Source: Eretmocerus hayati
Lineage: Eukaryota > Arthropoda > Insecta > Hymenoptera > Aphelinidae
Direction of reading: 5' to 3'
NCBI GenBank assembly: GCA_029851415.1
Contig: CM056744.1
Coordinates: 118,638,838 to 118,702,837, forward strand
DNA: 64,000 nt
Shown: in pieces, positions 12,293-25,900 of the stretch
Position numbering within the stretch: position 1 is the first letter of the stretch
Layout of the letters: the number at the start of each line of letters is the position of its first letter
The notes under the pieces: model-generated
What the model saw: only the letters and a program-made list of their open reading frames with translations
What the model was told of the DNA's origin: nothing
Databases searched by the model: none
Position numbers and translations under genes: made by a program

Positions 12293-15200
12293 CTAGTTCG
12301 TACAGAGACGAGTCATTCTTACTAACTTGAAAATTTGCCTAACGATGTTTTGAAAGTGGTTTGGAAACTTGGAGACTGTTTATGGACCTGATAATCATAC
12401 AAATTAGTTAGGTGAGGCCTGAAACAAGGAACCCTGTGAGTCATGGGATATTCAAATATTCGGAATTCAACACATTGTCGATGGATCCTGCAGGTTTCAT
12501 CGAGTTTTTAGAGGGTCGACCAATTCGATCAATTTTGACTCAAAGTGAGTCAAACTTGACTCATTGTTGGTAAAATCCACTCCAACGATCAAAGCAAGAG
12601 GACGCTCGGAATTGAGGAGGCAAATTTGGTCGGAATCCTTGAGATAGAAAAAACACATGATCCATTCGCCTCATTCATTTCTGATAATCGTGAAGGTACT
12701 CGAGGTAGCTCAGAGACGAGACCAGACACCATCGTAGCATGATGAATCGTATTCTCAATACGATACGAAAACACCGTCAAAAAAGATAGACATTGCGAAA
12801 CCGGAAGTACCTGCGTTCTACTCAAACTTATCCACGAAGAGAAACTGAAAGTCCGATCAATGAGTCGAACGTATAGGTTATGTGCGCACCTGTTGGCTGG
12901 CGTCGTAATCAACGTCTCGGTTATCCGTCGAGCGCCTGAAATTACATCCACGTAAAATAACGACATTCACGAGGTCGCGAGCGCCGATATTTTCATTATA
13001 AGTACGTGATTTATGGTTAATTGCGCAGCAAGATCTCGCCGCTTTTTATTTTTTTGATTTTCGTCAAGGTATGGATATAGATGAGCTGCTACTGATTAAA
13101 AAACGCCGTGACGAGCTTCTGGTGGTGGTACCGAGTCGCGAGTCGCGCGTAATTCAATTTTGACGGTCGATACATGCACACACATTGGATGACGACTTTT
13201 TTTGCGTCGTGTTGACGCCTGGCCATCGACGACTCCGCCCCCAATATAGATATTACATATTATATCTATGCTCCGCCTACAATAATATAGATGAGGCCTT
13301 GAGGAGATGCTAACACGATGTCTAATTACATTGCAAGAGGGCGATAGTGGTTTTAATTGCTGATAGACGAGAAAGAACTGGTTCGCCCCTCTCAATCTTG
13401 TCGCCAAGATTTGCTAATTTCGATCGTTATTGCTGGTCGTTACCTCGTTTAAGGTCTGATGAGGATATTCTTGGGATGGATGAAAGGGTTTTCCAATTGT
13501 TTGATCGATGTTGCAGAGGAAATTATGAAAAGCAGTGGACGACGGCGTATATTAAACGCAATTATGCAGGTATTTGAAATTCAGTGGCAGGACTAGCGAG
13601 TGTGGAGTGGAAATGAATATCATGAAGGAATGCGTGAGATGGATCCGTGTGAATTATTTTAACTTGTTGTCTATGTAAGAGAAACTCATCTTATACGAGC
13701 GGAAAGTCTATGATCTATGAATGCGAATGCAAGATAATCAAGAATGTCGTTCATCAATAACGGGCATAATAATGCCATCGTCAATTGTTAGAGTTTTGCG
13801 TTCATCGAGCAAGTCTGATCAAAATTTCATTGACAATCATATCTCTTCGTTTTCTGAGAAATGTTTCATCAAAAATCGAGGTTCCGAACCAACACAGCTT
13901 TCCTTTTCATTCAAAATTGATAGCTCATCATAGAAGCCATAGTAAAAAAAGATGTGTGCAGAACAAGCAGATTCAGAGGGGTTTTCCCACACCAAGCCTA
14001 CTTCTATCATGCAGACATGACGAGCTGTCATATAGCTCTAGCCGCGAATATACAAAAAATTCTCCCCCGTATATAGTTATTCTATATTCAAATAATCACT
14101 TCAACATTCTAAAAAATGATGTATTATATTGCTTTCAATCGTACATGTCAGTGTTCAGAACACATTCTGTGCGTTGGCTGCTCACTCCCAGCTCACACAT
14201 TGAAGTCACGAGACCGGTCTGGCCTATTTGGTCTATCTACTTGATTTTAACTTCATCGCGTGGTCTGACCTATTACGTCTGTCTGTTACTACTAGCCACT
14301 TTGAACTTCAAGCGAGAACCCGCACTTCGCTCGCATCGAGTGGTAGCTACTGTTTACTCTGTTGATCTTTGCGCTCTTAAAATGAAACCCAGGAAAGGTA
14401 ATTTTTCAACTGGGCTTATTCATTCATGAGCCTGAGTTTGAAAATTCGTAAGAAATTTAGATAACATATAAAGGGAAAATTTTCACGGAAAAGTTGAGTG
14501 CAATATTTTATTTTTTCGGGGGCCCCCTCACTAATCAGCTAGGCTTACGTGCTCACATAAGAAATCAAAATCATTTTTCATGTCATCGTTGGTTTTTTGA
14601 GATATGAAAGGAAACTTCATTCGCTGTATTGGGTAACTGTTTCCCATGATTTTGTTTGTTCTCGTAACCAAAACACCAGATCCCATAATCTTTAGTCAAA
14701 GTACAACCATTGTTCATCAATCTGTGCTACGAACAAATTTGATATCAGGGCGTCAATAATCGTCGAATTGATAGTCTCAATTGTGCGTCCTACGATAATA
14801 CAGTCACACGTCCCACGTAATCCATTGCCATAGTACAGACACCTATCCTGACAACCGAGGCACATGTGGGCGACGTGAAACAGCGTTACTTCGTGTCTGT
14901 TTACTGGAACGATCTTGGCTCGTTATTATGGTTGATATTCGAGGTAGATTCATTACTCATTACAAGATATAAACTCTCTATAGCCAGAGTAAATTTCAAT
15001 TTTTGTACACATATTACATCCTGCTTTTCAATTTTAATGTACGTCTTAGTTAATTCATGTTCGAATACATTATTTATGAAACTCGAAGTTGTTTCAGAAA
15101 AAATTATTTTAGGGTAGGCAATACGAAATATTCCAGGTAGTCTGAAAATACAGTGTCTGTGGACGAGTTTAGCGATGGGAGGATTGATTTGAATTTCATT

Positions 15201-17576
15201 TGTTCTTTTTTGAGTTCCAAGACTAAAAAATGATGAAGAATCATTTTGGAGCAAATAGTTGGTAATTGGAAATTCGATGACAGTTAATCGTGAATGAAAT
15301 CGAATGAACTTCTATTGTCTTGGCTCGTTCCCTTGAAATGTTGAATATTTTTGTGATTTAAATCGACCCAGAAGAACTATGAGGACTATGGAAAAGATAT
15401 AATAACATGACCCTCCTTTAATCATCCTGGATCGATTCGAATTCCAAAAATATCAAAATGAAGCATTCTTGAGCGCGATCCGAGCTTAAAAGAAAAAATT
15501 CGTCTCCTGAGTCGTTGGCTCATCAATAATGAACGTATAATCCATATGTTGCAGAAGCTGTAAATGGCTAGGACTTGTCCATTGGTGGTGCGGAAAAAGA
15601 ATCTGGAATTTGGTACCGGCAACAATTTTTGGAGATGCTACGCGACAACAAAATCAAAACCATTGGCTTCCGAGGTACTATGATTACACAAAACATACAA
15701 CTTAATCCTGATGAGATGGCGCAACTCTCCAGATAACCCCAATCTCTAGGATAAGAAGACTCCGACAAATATATTTTTTTGTTGTTGTTTTGTTGAGATT
15801 ACCCAATCAGGGGAGCGTGGAATTTATCTCATTTACGCAGTTACACGAAGCCATGACCCGATATGAAATGGACGTCGCTTCTTGATGGAAAAACACATAT
15901 TCGACGCTCGGCATATAGGAGAGAGAGACGGGGAATTATTATGTGAATCGATAACGGCAGGCATCGCAGGCTTGCGTTCGCTCAGTTGAACTGGCTATTA
16001 AATAAAATAAATCTACGTGTATGTGCAACGATGAGTGGCTCGTCTAAGTATGTATGCGAGCCGAAGCTAACGGAAATCAGTCTCGGCGCAATAAATCATC
16101 AATTCATCAAGACTTAACGGCGCATCATATAATATTCATACATTCGAGCGCGTATACTCTTTTGAAATATACTCTCGCTATACAGTCTATGAACTTCTTC
16201 ATTTCTAAGATGCTGCCGTCTCGAAAATTATAACTCGCGCAAAATGATGTGGGTGTATTACACGAGACTCCTCGTTCGATTTGCAATTTTATGAAAAAAA
16301 TTCAAACGGCACCGGAGATGATAATCATCAATATTATCGAGTTGTAGCCTGATGATCTTAGGGAAAAGTATGTAAAAGTATATGGGAGAATCTATATGGC
16401 GGATGCTCACTCAATCGAGTATCCGGTAGCGTGAAGTATCCAATGATATAGCATGTAAACCGCTATAAAAAAAAGGGGGGATTCCATGTATCGAATGCCG
16501 ATTGCAGAGCTCCTCGGACAATTTCGCAAATCATCGATCGCATCTTTTCAAATTCCCCCATTAGGTGAATTGTACCGCTTCCTTCGATATGCAGAAAGCG
16601 AGCGGCAAATGATCGTCGATGAATGTGATTATGTACGCGGTATGATGGTTGGTACGCGCCAATGATAACTCAATCATGATGCGATCTGCATCAACGGTTT
16701 TTATGATTCCGAATGAAATGCCGACTGCCTCGGGTTGTACTTTTGAGTAAATTGTTCATATGTCGGGGATCGAGTGATTATCGATTCGCGAATGTATTTG
16801 ATTGTACGAATTTCATTGCAATTTGGCAGAATTGAACAGAAAAAAAAATATTACGTCTGCTTTCACTGAGGACATACACGCGCGCTCCAAAATGAAGAAG
16901 TTGGTTCACATCGAAACAAAAAATTCGAGGAGGTGACTGCTGAAGCCAACCAAAGGAGTTGCTGCACGAGAATATTAATCCTAATTGCTTCCACGATTAT
17001 GGTTCTATTATTGTAGGAAAACGAGATTATGAACATTTTGATCACTATGTTTGCGAGACAACGAGATACGACAAACCGAGCTCGCAAATTGGCACTGGGG
17101 ATATCTAACGCAAGAGTTCCGATATTCATTGTGCAGTGATCCGTAAATGTACGAGTGCTGATAAGTGAGCGAGTAGAGTCATAATTCATACCGAGGCGCG
17201 AGTACAAGTTGCTCGAATCGTAATTGACGCGCCACCTGGCGCTCGTCACACATGAGCTCGACTCTGCCGAAGCTTCGTAATGCAGATTCCGTTCTCACGT
17301 ACTGCAAAAAAATTCTATTGGAGCAGATACTTATATCGCTCGAATCTAATACAATGTAGAGCCGCCAAGCCTGTGAAAGTATATTGAAAATGAATTGCTC
17401 AGAGATTTCATTGACGTACTGTAGACCAAAATTTTTCGAATTTCATTGACAGACCCATCAAGAAGTATTAAAAAAGCAAGTCAAATTCAGGATCTTCAAT
17501 GACAGCCATTATGTCACCTCCCTAAAATTTCCAGCTAGACAAAACCATAATCTCTTACTCGATTATCTCAACACAG
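12293..17576. other. Intergenic/upstream region, no supported gene
   Basis: The longest frame (13785-14429) has an unstructured, low-quality composition and no splice context or homologue, so it is treated as chance. Short AT palindromes occur (for example ATAGATAT...ATATCTAT near 13244-13269). Nothing else is supported. Confidence 0.5.
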
Positions 17577-17588
17577 ATCCACTTATGC

Positions 17589-19586
17589 ATGCCCGCCAAA
17601 TCTCCAAAATTGCAAGCTCTGGAATATCTTTCGACATTCCAAACTATTATTTCACCGTGTGAACCTCAGATTTGTCACTTTGAATTGCAACAGGTGCTTA
17701 CGTGCTACCTGGAGCAGCAATCGGAGCCACCCTGGACTTCTTACTTTGTTCGCTACGCCGACGTTAAAAACGACCAGCGTGGCATGTCGCACTTCAATTG
17801 GCGGGTCGGTAGTAGCAATTACCACGTGCTAAGGACAGGATGCTTTCCCTACATCAAGTACCACTGTAGTCGAAGACCAGCCCAGGATCTCTCCTTCGAT
17901 GACTTTTTCTTTCGATTCATCAAGACCATCAACCTGGGTAAGCTCCGTCCGAATAACAGATAACTTATAAAACTCTCAACATTCGGTGTTTCGTAGTTTC
18001 GTTGTTGCTGGAGACTGGTGTGTGATCAATCGCAATATCCCAAATTTTTTTCTTTAAATCATTCTTAAGGAAATTGTGATGTCCCAAAGCATGCATTTAG
18101 ATGCTTGCCAGATAAAATTCCGTTGAGATACGATGATATTGAAAGTGATTCACCCTTAATTAACACTGTGGAATTTTGTGAATCTTTAACAACTGTGGTA
18201 AATTTTTGGCACATTGTCTTCCTTTTAGAAATCTTTTGAGAATATGTTATGGAAAAATTATCCTGATGATCTTCAAAAACTCGAGAAAACCAGTATAAAC
18301 ATGATTGAACCGTAGAAAAGTGTCCTGGTTCCCACGAGAGATTCTTGAAAAAATCACTTTTGTAGGTTAGGCTGATGACAAAGTTTATATTTCTCGAAAA
18401 AACTATACCAAAGGTGGCAAGATTCACTTTTCAAATGATTTTTTCACCTCAAGTAGGTCATATATCAGCTATTGAACCCCCAAAAAGGGGAGTATTGTCA
18501 AAAATGAACTTTTTGACTGTTGCGATTGACGGATTTTAGGTACTTAATTTATCTCTATTTTCTTGATTTAGAAAACTCTCAAAAAATTCTTAAATAGTCA
18601 ATTTTGAGAGGAAACATCATGATACGAGTTTACGAGTTCCCGAGAGGCTGGGAAGAACTTTCAGCGTTTCAGCCGTTGAATAAATTTTGGTGGTGCCAAA
18701 ATACTACCACAGTGTTAAGGGCGATCAACGTGATCAACGTGATGGGAAAGAATGATGTATCGAGACAGTTGTCAGTTCGAACTCACCACCTCGCTAATCG
18801 AGAGAACCATCTCTCTCTATAACGTGAATCAGATTTTAAACGCGTTCGGTAAAAATATTTCCGATGAGTCGCGGACCTTGGATTAGAACGATTGAGAGGA
18901 TGAGTCAATCGATCAACCATGCTACGTGATAAGTTCAGAGATATTCCTTCTCTTCTTCGAACTCGGGTCGTATGTACGACAAAAGAGTCATGGCTCAAAT
19001 TGTGTCATACAGATTGAAAAAAATTTGAGCCAAATTCGTTACCGAGGGAAGGATTGAGCCGCTCGTTTAGAAGATACATGACATTATATTTCACGCCACG
19101 TTAATCTTCTGATCACGGCAAAAATTGTGGTATTAGCAATTGACGTTAAATTGGTCCCTGATGAACTGATGTAGTTTTACAGTATTTCACAATAAAATGA
19201 CTCTGTAGATTCAATTTTTCTTTGAATTTTTCTCTTTTCCATCATCGACTCGCGGGATGAGATTTTTACCCACCTTCCATGAAAAATAAAATTCTCTCGT
19301 TCCATTTCTTGCACTTTCCTTTTTCATAGCTTTTTCTAAAAATGTCTCTGAGGATTTCCAATGAAGCTCTTGTGCCAAGATTCTGAGTAGATTTCAATAG
19401 TGGTCCATACATCCGATTGAAGTAAGTGATCGCATTATGTCTCTGTGTTCATTCGCAGGTATACCGACTTTGATGTACGGATTAGCGGCAACTCAGCTGA
19501 TCAAACATTCGGAGGTTGTGAAAACGCCCAACGGCGAGGTCACGATATTCTTTCTCCTACCCGAGGACAAGGGGGCGCAATATTGA
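17589..19586 (+). CDS. C15orf61 homologue, two coding exons (17589..17937, 19459..19586)
   Basis: Exon 1 (ATG 17589 to 17937) and exon 2 (19459 to the TGA at 19584-19586) join in phase 1 (G|GT, Gly) to give 158 residues; human C15orf61 is about 157. Exon 1 encodes the family core, with PPWTSYFVRYADVKNDQ, then SHFNW, then NYHVLRTGCFPYIKYHCSRR. Exon 2 encodes GIPTLMYGL, a short hydrophobic stretch, then EVTIFFLLPEDKGAQY at the C-terminus, as in the human protein. The family's function is unknown. The intron is GTAAGC...TTCGCAG. A polypyrimidine acceptor ends at 17576, 12 nt before the ATG, suggesting a non-coding upstream exon. The first ~35 residues do not match the family, and CAACAG at 17688-17693 could instead be an in-frame acceptor, so the N-terminus is less certain than the rest. 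No neighbouring gene is recognised. Confidence 0.93.
17938..19458 (+). other. Intron of the C15orf61 homologue
   Basis: 1521-bp phase-1 GT-AG intron between the two conserved exons. It is AT-rich with short frames only. No nested gene or strong repeat was seen. Confidence 0.9.
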
Positions 19587-20810
19587 CCTCGTCACGCAAT
19601 TTTCGTTCATTCACTTGTACAGTTTCATGAATTTACATATTTCATCCTTTTCATCTTGTACATAGGTATACCATCATGTCAGATAAAAAATGATTGAATG
19701 TCATGTAATGTTTGTGCCGTATGAACTCCCTATACCACCCAGCTTACAGAATTCTGAATTTCGATTAAAGTTATGAGTATCCGATGGATTCGAAAGGGTA
19801 TGACATCACGAAGTATTTGTTCGTATCGGAAACGCCCTACTACCAGCGAATTACTAAAAGCAGGGACTCATACAAGTGGATGAAACATTTCATCAAAGAG
19901 ATCCATTGCTGACCCCTTCAAAAGCGTCCAGACATCCCAATTAGTCAGGTGGCTTTCATAAGCGGTTTAACCACCCAATGCTCGTCGTTAATCCGTTGCC
20001 AGTGAAAAAAAAAAAATTACGGAATCGCTCGGATTTTCCTCGCCTCTTTACCAAAGCACCGCAATCTAAATAGCTATCCATGTTGCCGAGATAGCGTCTT
20101 GTTTTAATTACGAGCTGCAGTCATATCATATACCTACGCTATTTTCCAGGTTATAAATCGCTCGATTGGAAAGATTTGGACAAACAGGTCGCCTTTCACG
20201 TCCGCGCTTGAAAATTGAAAAATTCTCGCCCACATCTTATCTTTGTGAACCGACATCGGTCAAACACGTTCTCGACGACGAGTATTCATTGAGATCATTC
20301 GGAACTTTGTAAGTATACACGTACTTATATTTGCTGGTTCTACAATTTTTAATGAGTATGTGAATTTGTGTGATGCGAATATCTTTTTTGAATGAATGAT
20401 GTATGTAACCAGTGTGAAGAGTAAAATAGGACTGGAAAACGGTAAGTTGAACGGATAGTAAGGAGATGATGACGAGGCGGAAAATGAAGACGGTGAAGAC
20501 TTTATGCTAATCACTGTGATGTGCGCGAGCGAGTTGTCTGATCTCAACGTGATGAGTCACGGAGTGGTTGGATAAGTGCTCCTTTGCAATGACTGGGCGA
20601 GTCCTGAATGGGAAAAACTGGAATTAGCATGGAGGAATATTCAATGATGTAGAGAGATTTGACCCGATGATTCACGAGCCTTGGGGCCGTATGAGCCATC
20701 AGGATTACGGATCTCACACTTATATCGACTGTTCATAACTGGGATAATTTCTTGCAGCAGAATCAAGTCATTTTTTTTTAACCTCCACCATCCTCGGATT
20801 CTTAACTTAC
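19587..20810. other. 3' flank and intergenic
   Basis: Follows the TGA of the C15orf61 homologue. An ATTAAA at about 19763 could serve as a polyadenylation signal. Nothing else is supported. Confidence 0.45.
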
Positions 20811-20867
20811 CGATTTTTCCTTGCTGGAGTTGGCTATTTTGGTCTCGGTCCCGCACCTCGCGCAAGC
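20811..20867 (-). other. Candidate 57-nt minus-strand exon
   Basis: Read on the minus strand, a pyrimidine-rich tract ending TTTTTGTGTTCCAG precedes 57 nt, which is followed by the consensus donor GTAAGT (20810-20805). The length is a multiple of three and two frames are open. One reads ACARCGTETKIANSSKEKS, the other LREVRDRDQNSQLQQGKI. I recognise neither, and no partner exon was found. Confidence 0.25.
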
Positions 20868-22163
20868 CTGGAACACAAAAACCGAAGGAATATCGTTAAA
20901 GTATCTACAGGTACAAAGTTAGGACGTATGTCAATGGGTCAGTAAATATACACCCAATAACGCTTTTGCAGTGCACGAATGCGTCACGTGCAGTTTTGTT
21001 ACTCTAAAATGAATGTTGTCTATCACAATGCAATAAGAGCGATAGTTGTAGAGTTGAAGGCGTGCCCCCGTGTCACCGTTGGGCCGACGTGTCGTGGAAT
21101 TTGAATGCAGGGGTTATAACTCAAGCACTGCCTGCTCGTTCAAGACAGACAAAGGAATGATATCCTCGTGCCGATTTACTTTTTTGTTTTCGCACTATGC
21201 CCTGCTTTATATTATCTTAATGAACGTATCGGATTTTTAGTATCTCGCTAAAATGGAGTGCAATCAATTGGTCCTCTTGAAAGTATGCGTGTACAGATGA
21301 TGATTGAGGCCCGAAGTATGGTGATCATCGCAGAATTGTAATGTCAGCGTGAGCTTTCTTCGCGGTAATTGATAGCATTGTACTGGAGGGTATAAAATGA
21401 ACATGGGGCTGATTTACGCTCGATGTGACACTGCACTCCTCAAAAATAGTGTACCGACATCAAGCCACGCCATTCTATTATCTATCGAGGCAACCTTCGC
21501 GATGGAGCTGCTTTCACTCGAAGCCTAGATAGCCTGTCTACCCACCCACCCACTCGTCAATTGAGGTCTGTGCATACTGATACCAGGCTGAGCAAAGATC
21601 GGTATACCCGGATAACCAAATTAGAACGGCTGCTGCTATGCCTCTGCGTTGTTCTCGAAGCTCGCGCTACTCTTGTCATATTCAAGGCATTCGAACTAAT
21701 TTTTACGTGTTCAATGTTTCAAAAGGACCTAATAACATATTAAGGTCTCAACACTGCTGTTGGGGAACCATATATTAACATACGATTGCGACTGCTCCCA
21801 CAGTGGTGGGGTTTGCTCACGTCTTTGTCTCCTTATTTTTATCTTGTGGAGAGTGACACTATGGCGGATCCCACCAGTGGGTTCCATCGCGCACAGTGCA
21901 ATTTTTGTCGTCGTAATGATTATTATGACACTTTTGCTTTCTCAAAGAGAAAGGGTTGTACTCGCGACAAGAGATTTTTCACCGAATTTTTTAATCTAAT
22001 CCATTTTTCATTCAAAAAATCTGCACTCTCACAGGTTCGGCTTGAACCATTGTGTTCTTCTCACCGTGACCTTTCTATTAGGTCAATCTTTTTCTTCGAC
22101 GATCATCCCTGCCACGCAAAAAATTTATCTTAGTCGGTCATTGTCGCGCGCGCGTGTGTATGT
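20868..22163. other. Intergenic, no supported gene
   Basis: No exon, RNA gene or repeat is convincing. A short CG/TG microsatellite lies at about 22146-22158, just before the foldback element. Confidence 0.5.
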
Positions 22164-22959
22164 GCGATGTTTTTTTTTGGCGCAGCCGTTCTTCTGAACC
22201 CTTCCATGGATTTTCCTGAAATTTATATGAGTGCTACATGGCTACCCAAAGATGTGCTGAAAGGATTTACAGATCAATCTATGAAACAGTTTCCGATTTA
22301 TGCCACTGAAAATGAAAAAATATCAAATTTTTCAAAAAATCCTTAATTTTATACATGAATATTTTCGTCCACAATCTTCGTACCAAACTTTTGTTCACCT
22401 AAATAAGCATTTTCTCTCTGTCCTCCGTCACTTGATTGATGTCGATTTTTGGTTTTCGTATATCATCGTAGTTTGAATCATGAATTTTGCATCAGTCACA
22501 AAAGAATCACCGCATGTTTCCTTCTTATTCATTTTATCGAAATTCTATATCAACCAATCGATTCATTATGGCAAAATAAAAATTTTACAAGGTCCTTCCA
22601 AATTTTTTTTACTCTCTCAACATGAATCAGTTAACACGAACGAATTTTCACTGAAAATCAGCTATTGTAGCTGATTTTCACGTTAGCTGCAAATCAGCTA
22701 AAATAGCTTATTCATGTTGAGAGAGTAGGAAGCCTTTTTACAAGCCTCTTTACAAGAGACACAGAATATTTTCAGAAAACGAAATTGAATTTTCGAAAAG
22801 CTGAAACATTTTCCTCTTACCACGCATAAATTAGAAACTGTTCCATGGACTGATTTGTAAATTCTTTCAGTACATCTTTGGGTGGTCATGTAGCACTCCT
22901 ATGAATTTCGGAAAGATCGATTAGGGTTCAGGAGAACGCGAGCGCCAAAAAAACAATGC
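22164..22959. mobile_element. 0.8-kb foldback (hairpin) element
   Basis: The left edge (GCGATG, T-run, GGCGC at 22164-22183) matches the reverse complement of the right edge (GCGCC, A-run, CAATGC at 22942-22959). Going inward, GTTCTTCTGAACCCT pairs with AGGGTTCAGGAGAAC, and the block AGTGCTACATGGCTACCCAA (from about 22231) pairs with its mirror near 22882-22901. The arms span about 160 bp clearly and weaken toward the centre. No protein coding is seen. Confidence 0.75.
22611..22726. mobile_element. 116-bp hairpin nested in the foldback element
   Basis: It begins ACTCTCTCAACATGAAT and ends with its near-exact reverse complement ATTCATGTTGAGAGAGT. An internal stem (GAAAATCAGCTA / TAGCTGATTTTC) sits in the middle. 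It is off-centre in the larger foldback, so it is probably a separate small insertion. Confidence 0.65.
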
Positions 22960-25900
22960 AAACAGACGAAAACATCAACTACCTGTCCAAATGACCATTT
23001 TCTTTCACCACTTCAACACAAAGTGTTACCTCCAATCGAAAGATGTCGGAGAGACGAACACATTTGGGACATTCGGATCCCTTTCTTTCATGATTTTTAC
23101 AATGAAAAATGGATTAGAGTAGAAAAATTGTCACCTTTTGCAATGAGAAAGCATTTTGCTAATTTTTTTTAACAGCGTATTTTGGAATTACAATGGTATA
23201 GAATGAACTTGTGCTACACTCATATTGCACGCTAGTATGGAATGATTTCCGGAAAAATGGAAACATCCCAGTTTCTTGCATAAAAAACCCAAGCTCTATA
23301 CACTTCAAAAGCATTTGAATTTCCTCGTTTATAGCTATATTAGAACCAGCAAACGAAATGATGTTTTAACCCTCAATTACTTAATGTGATGATATATAGA
23401 TGATTTTGAAAATCTTGAACCATTGCAATGCGGTAACTGATTTGAACGTCTATTTTTACAGTATTCTAGAGTAAAAGCTAGAGAAAGGCAATGCACTGTT
23501 TTCTTTGGCATTTGATTGAAGAAATTTCAATCGGCAAGGATGTTAAAATGTACCAAAATCCTAGTTTGAAAAAATTTAGTCTTTTCCTTGTAATTCGTCA
23601 GTCATTTTTCTTTGTTTATTAATGATTGATTCGGGACGGGAGTCCGAAATATTCCTGGTGAAGCTAAAATTATAATTAATCGAGTATTTCCTCCCTGCCA
23701 AGAAACGCCTTTTTCTTAAGCTCATCTTGAATCTCAGATAAGGTGCAGTAAAATTAGTGTCAATCATCGCTCAGATCAGAGAGAGACGAATCTTAGTAGA
23801 TCCCTCTAAAAGTGCGCAACTCACTTATTACTCAGATCAATATGATTAGGATCGATACTGCTCATGAATTATGCAAAAAGCTCATCGGCTATTCGAATTT
23901 TACTCTATATCCAATCGACTGCCTCTGATCGCATTAACGTCTGAAATTGAGCCCTTCACTCGCGCCGCTCCACTCAACCGATGACACATCTTGCAAATAC
24001 AGTTCTAGACTGATTTTTTCCATAGCGAGGAAAGACGGATCGTATCGCTGAAAATGCTTACCCGGTCCAATAACGCGCAAGTTTCAGATAAAAAAAGAAC
24101 ATCTCGAAGGATTTCAAACGGATCAGGCAATGAGTATAGATATATAGCAATAGACGTTTGCATCTTTCCGCGGAACAGATAGTGTCGAGATATCAACAAA
24201 AAAAGACAAAAAAGAGCAACACCAGTCCAGTTTGTCCGGACGTATCGTCGACATCATATAGTTGCAGCCCCAACTAAGACGAAAACTAGTTTTCTCTCGA
24301 CGACGACGACGGAGAAAATGGAAATGATGGGTAAACCTGTAGTTGCGCACGTTACGAGGAAGCTGGATTCATTATCACCACTATTGGGAGGATATTTTAT
24401 GAAAGGATGCGTGCGAGCAAGCGATAAAAGATGAAAAGTGCAGAGTGTGCAGCATGATGGATGCGCGGAAGGACTGAAAGACACGCGATCGATAATAATC
24501 ACCGCGGTTTTATATAAGTGAGGACAGCTTGTAATATCTTGACTTTCGTCGCGTGAGGATGGCTGTATCGACACTCTAGTCTGCACTAAACACCGTCTTA
24601 TGTGAGACACTTTTTGTCGACTCATGTATCGATCGATGTACAAGAGGCGTGACGATAATATCGTCAAGAACAAATTGAGTCTTTGGCGGTGAGATAGATC
24701 GAGGGTCTACATATTTCCAATATTTTCGTCTTCGATGGTAGGTCGCAGATGGCCACTGCATGTTATTCACATTTTTTAAACGAGCGTTAGTGATTTGAAT
24801 GCATGGGACTATATTTAATCACCAATGGGTATTGAAAGGGACTGATAAGTATCAATGGTTTGACTTTGGTTTTTTTCGACTGTCGAAAGGGTGCTCATTT
24901 CTCAATGGGAGCTTAACTATTTTTCTTCATCTTATTTATGGATGAACCTGTTGGATCTGGATTGGAAGAGTATCCGAAAGCTCACTATCGATACAAGATT
25001 CAAGTTCAGCAGTGTAGATTAAAGTTTACAGGCTGCTGACTCTTGATGAACATCTCGATAAAGTGCTTCGGCAACGATGTATGAAAAGCCAAAGTTGAAG
25101 ATTTAATAACTTCAGAATGAGCATAAAATCGATCAATTATTATCGAAGGACAGAAAAGTTGACGCAGTCAACTTGAGGACAACGCAACCGAGTTTATCGT
25201 CTGCCAAACGAATTCATTTTATTAATCATTGGAATAACTTTAAATAGGCTCATTTTAGGTTCATTCAAATTAATGGATCTTACACGTGTAGATCGATTCA
25301 CGTATTGTAACCACTGCCTCAAATTGTTTGAATGATTTAATTTAAGATTGCTGGGTAAAACGCGCAGTCATCATATTCTCGGGGGCTTCTGAAGGACGAT
25401 CTTTGCTCGAACGAAACACTTGGCGCTCATCAAAATATATTCGCCGTTTCTGTCATGAATTCCAAATCGATGTTTTTTATGTTCGATCGATGGTTTTGGT
25501 TGTAGATATCGATGTTGAGGAATGTAAAATAGATCCATACAAAAGATTTTTTACCAACTTCGATGAAAAGTTGATTGTAATCTTGATTAATCAAAATTCT
25601 TTCAAACAAAGATTTTGATTGATCAAGTTTGGATGTATGTTCTCTTGGCATTGAAATTCTTCACCCACTGACTAGTGACGGATCAAACAAGTCGAAGAAT
25701 CTCCGTCATAGGGGCCTGGATAAAACTTTGGCATCCAATACTGACAAGGGTTAAAATCACTTATATCCAAAAATGTTGAAGGAACTAGTGATAGGAAATC
25801 AATGGTCAATGCTCATCTCACCCCATAAGCTCTAATTTTGAATAGCACCTACAAAAACTCCCGCCTGCACTCGTCATCTATTTTGAAACATTTCTATGAT

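Noticed and set aside
13785..14429. Longest open frame in the window (214 codons)
   Set aside because: Unstructured, serine-rich composition with no recognisable domain, no conservation visible within the window and an overlapping frame on both strands; expected by chance in 64 kb.
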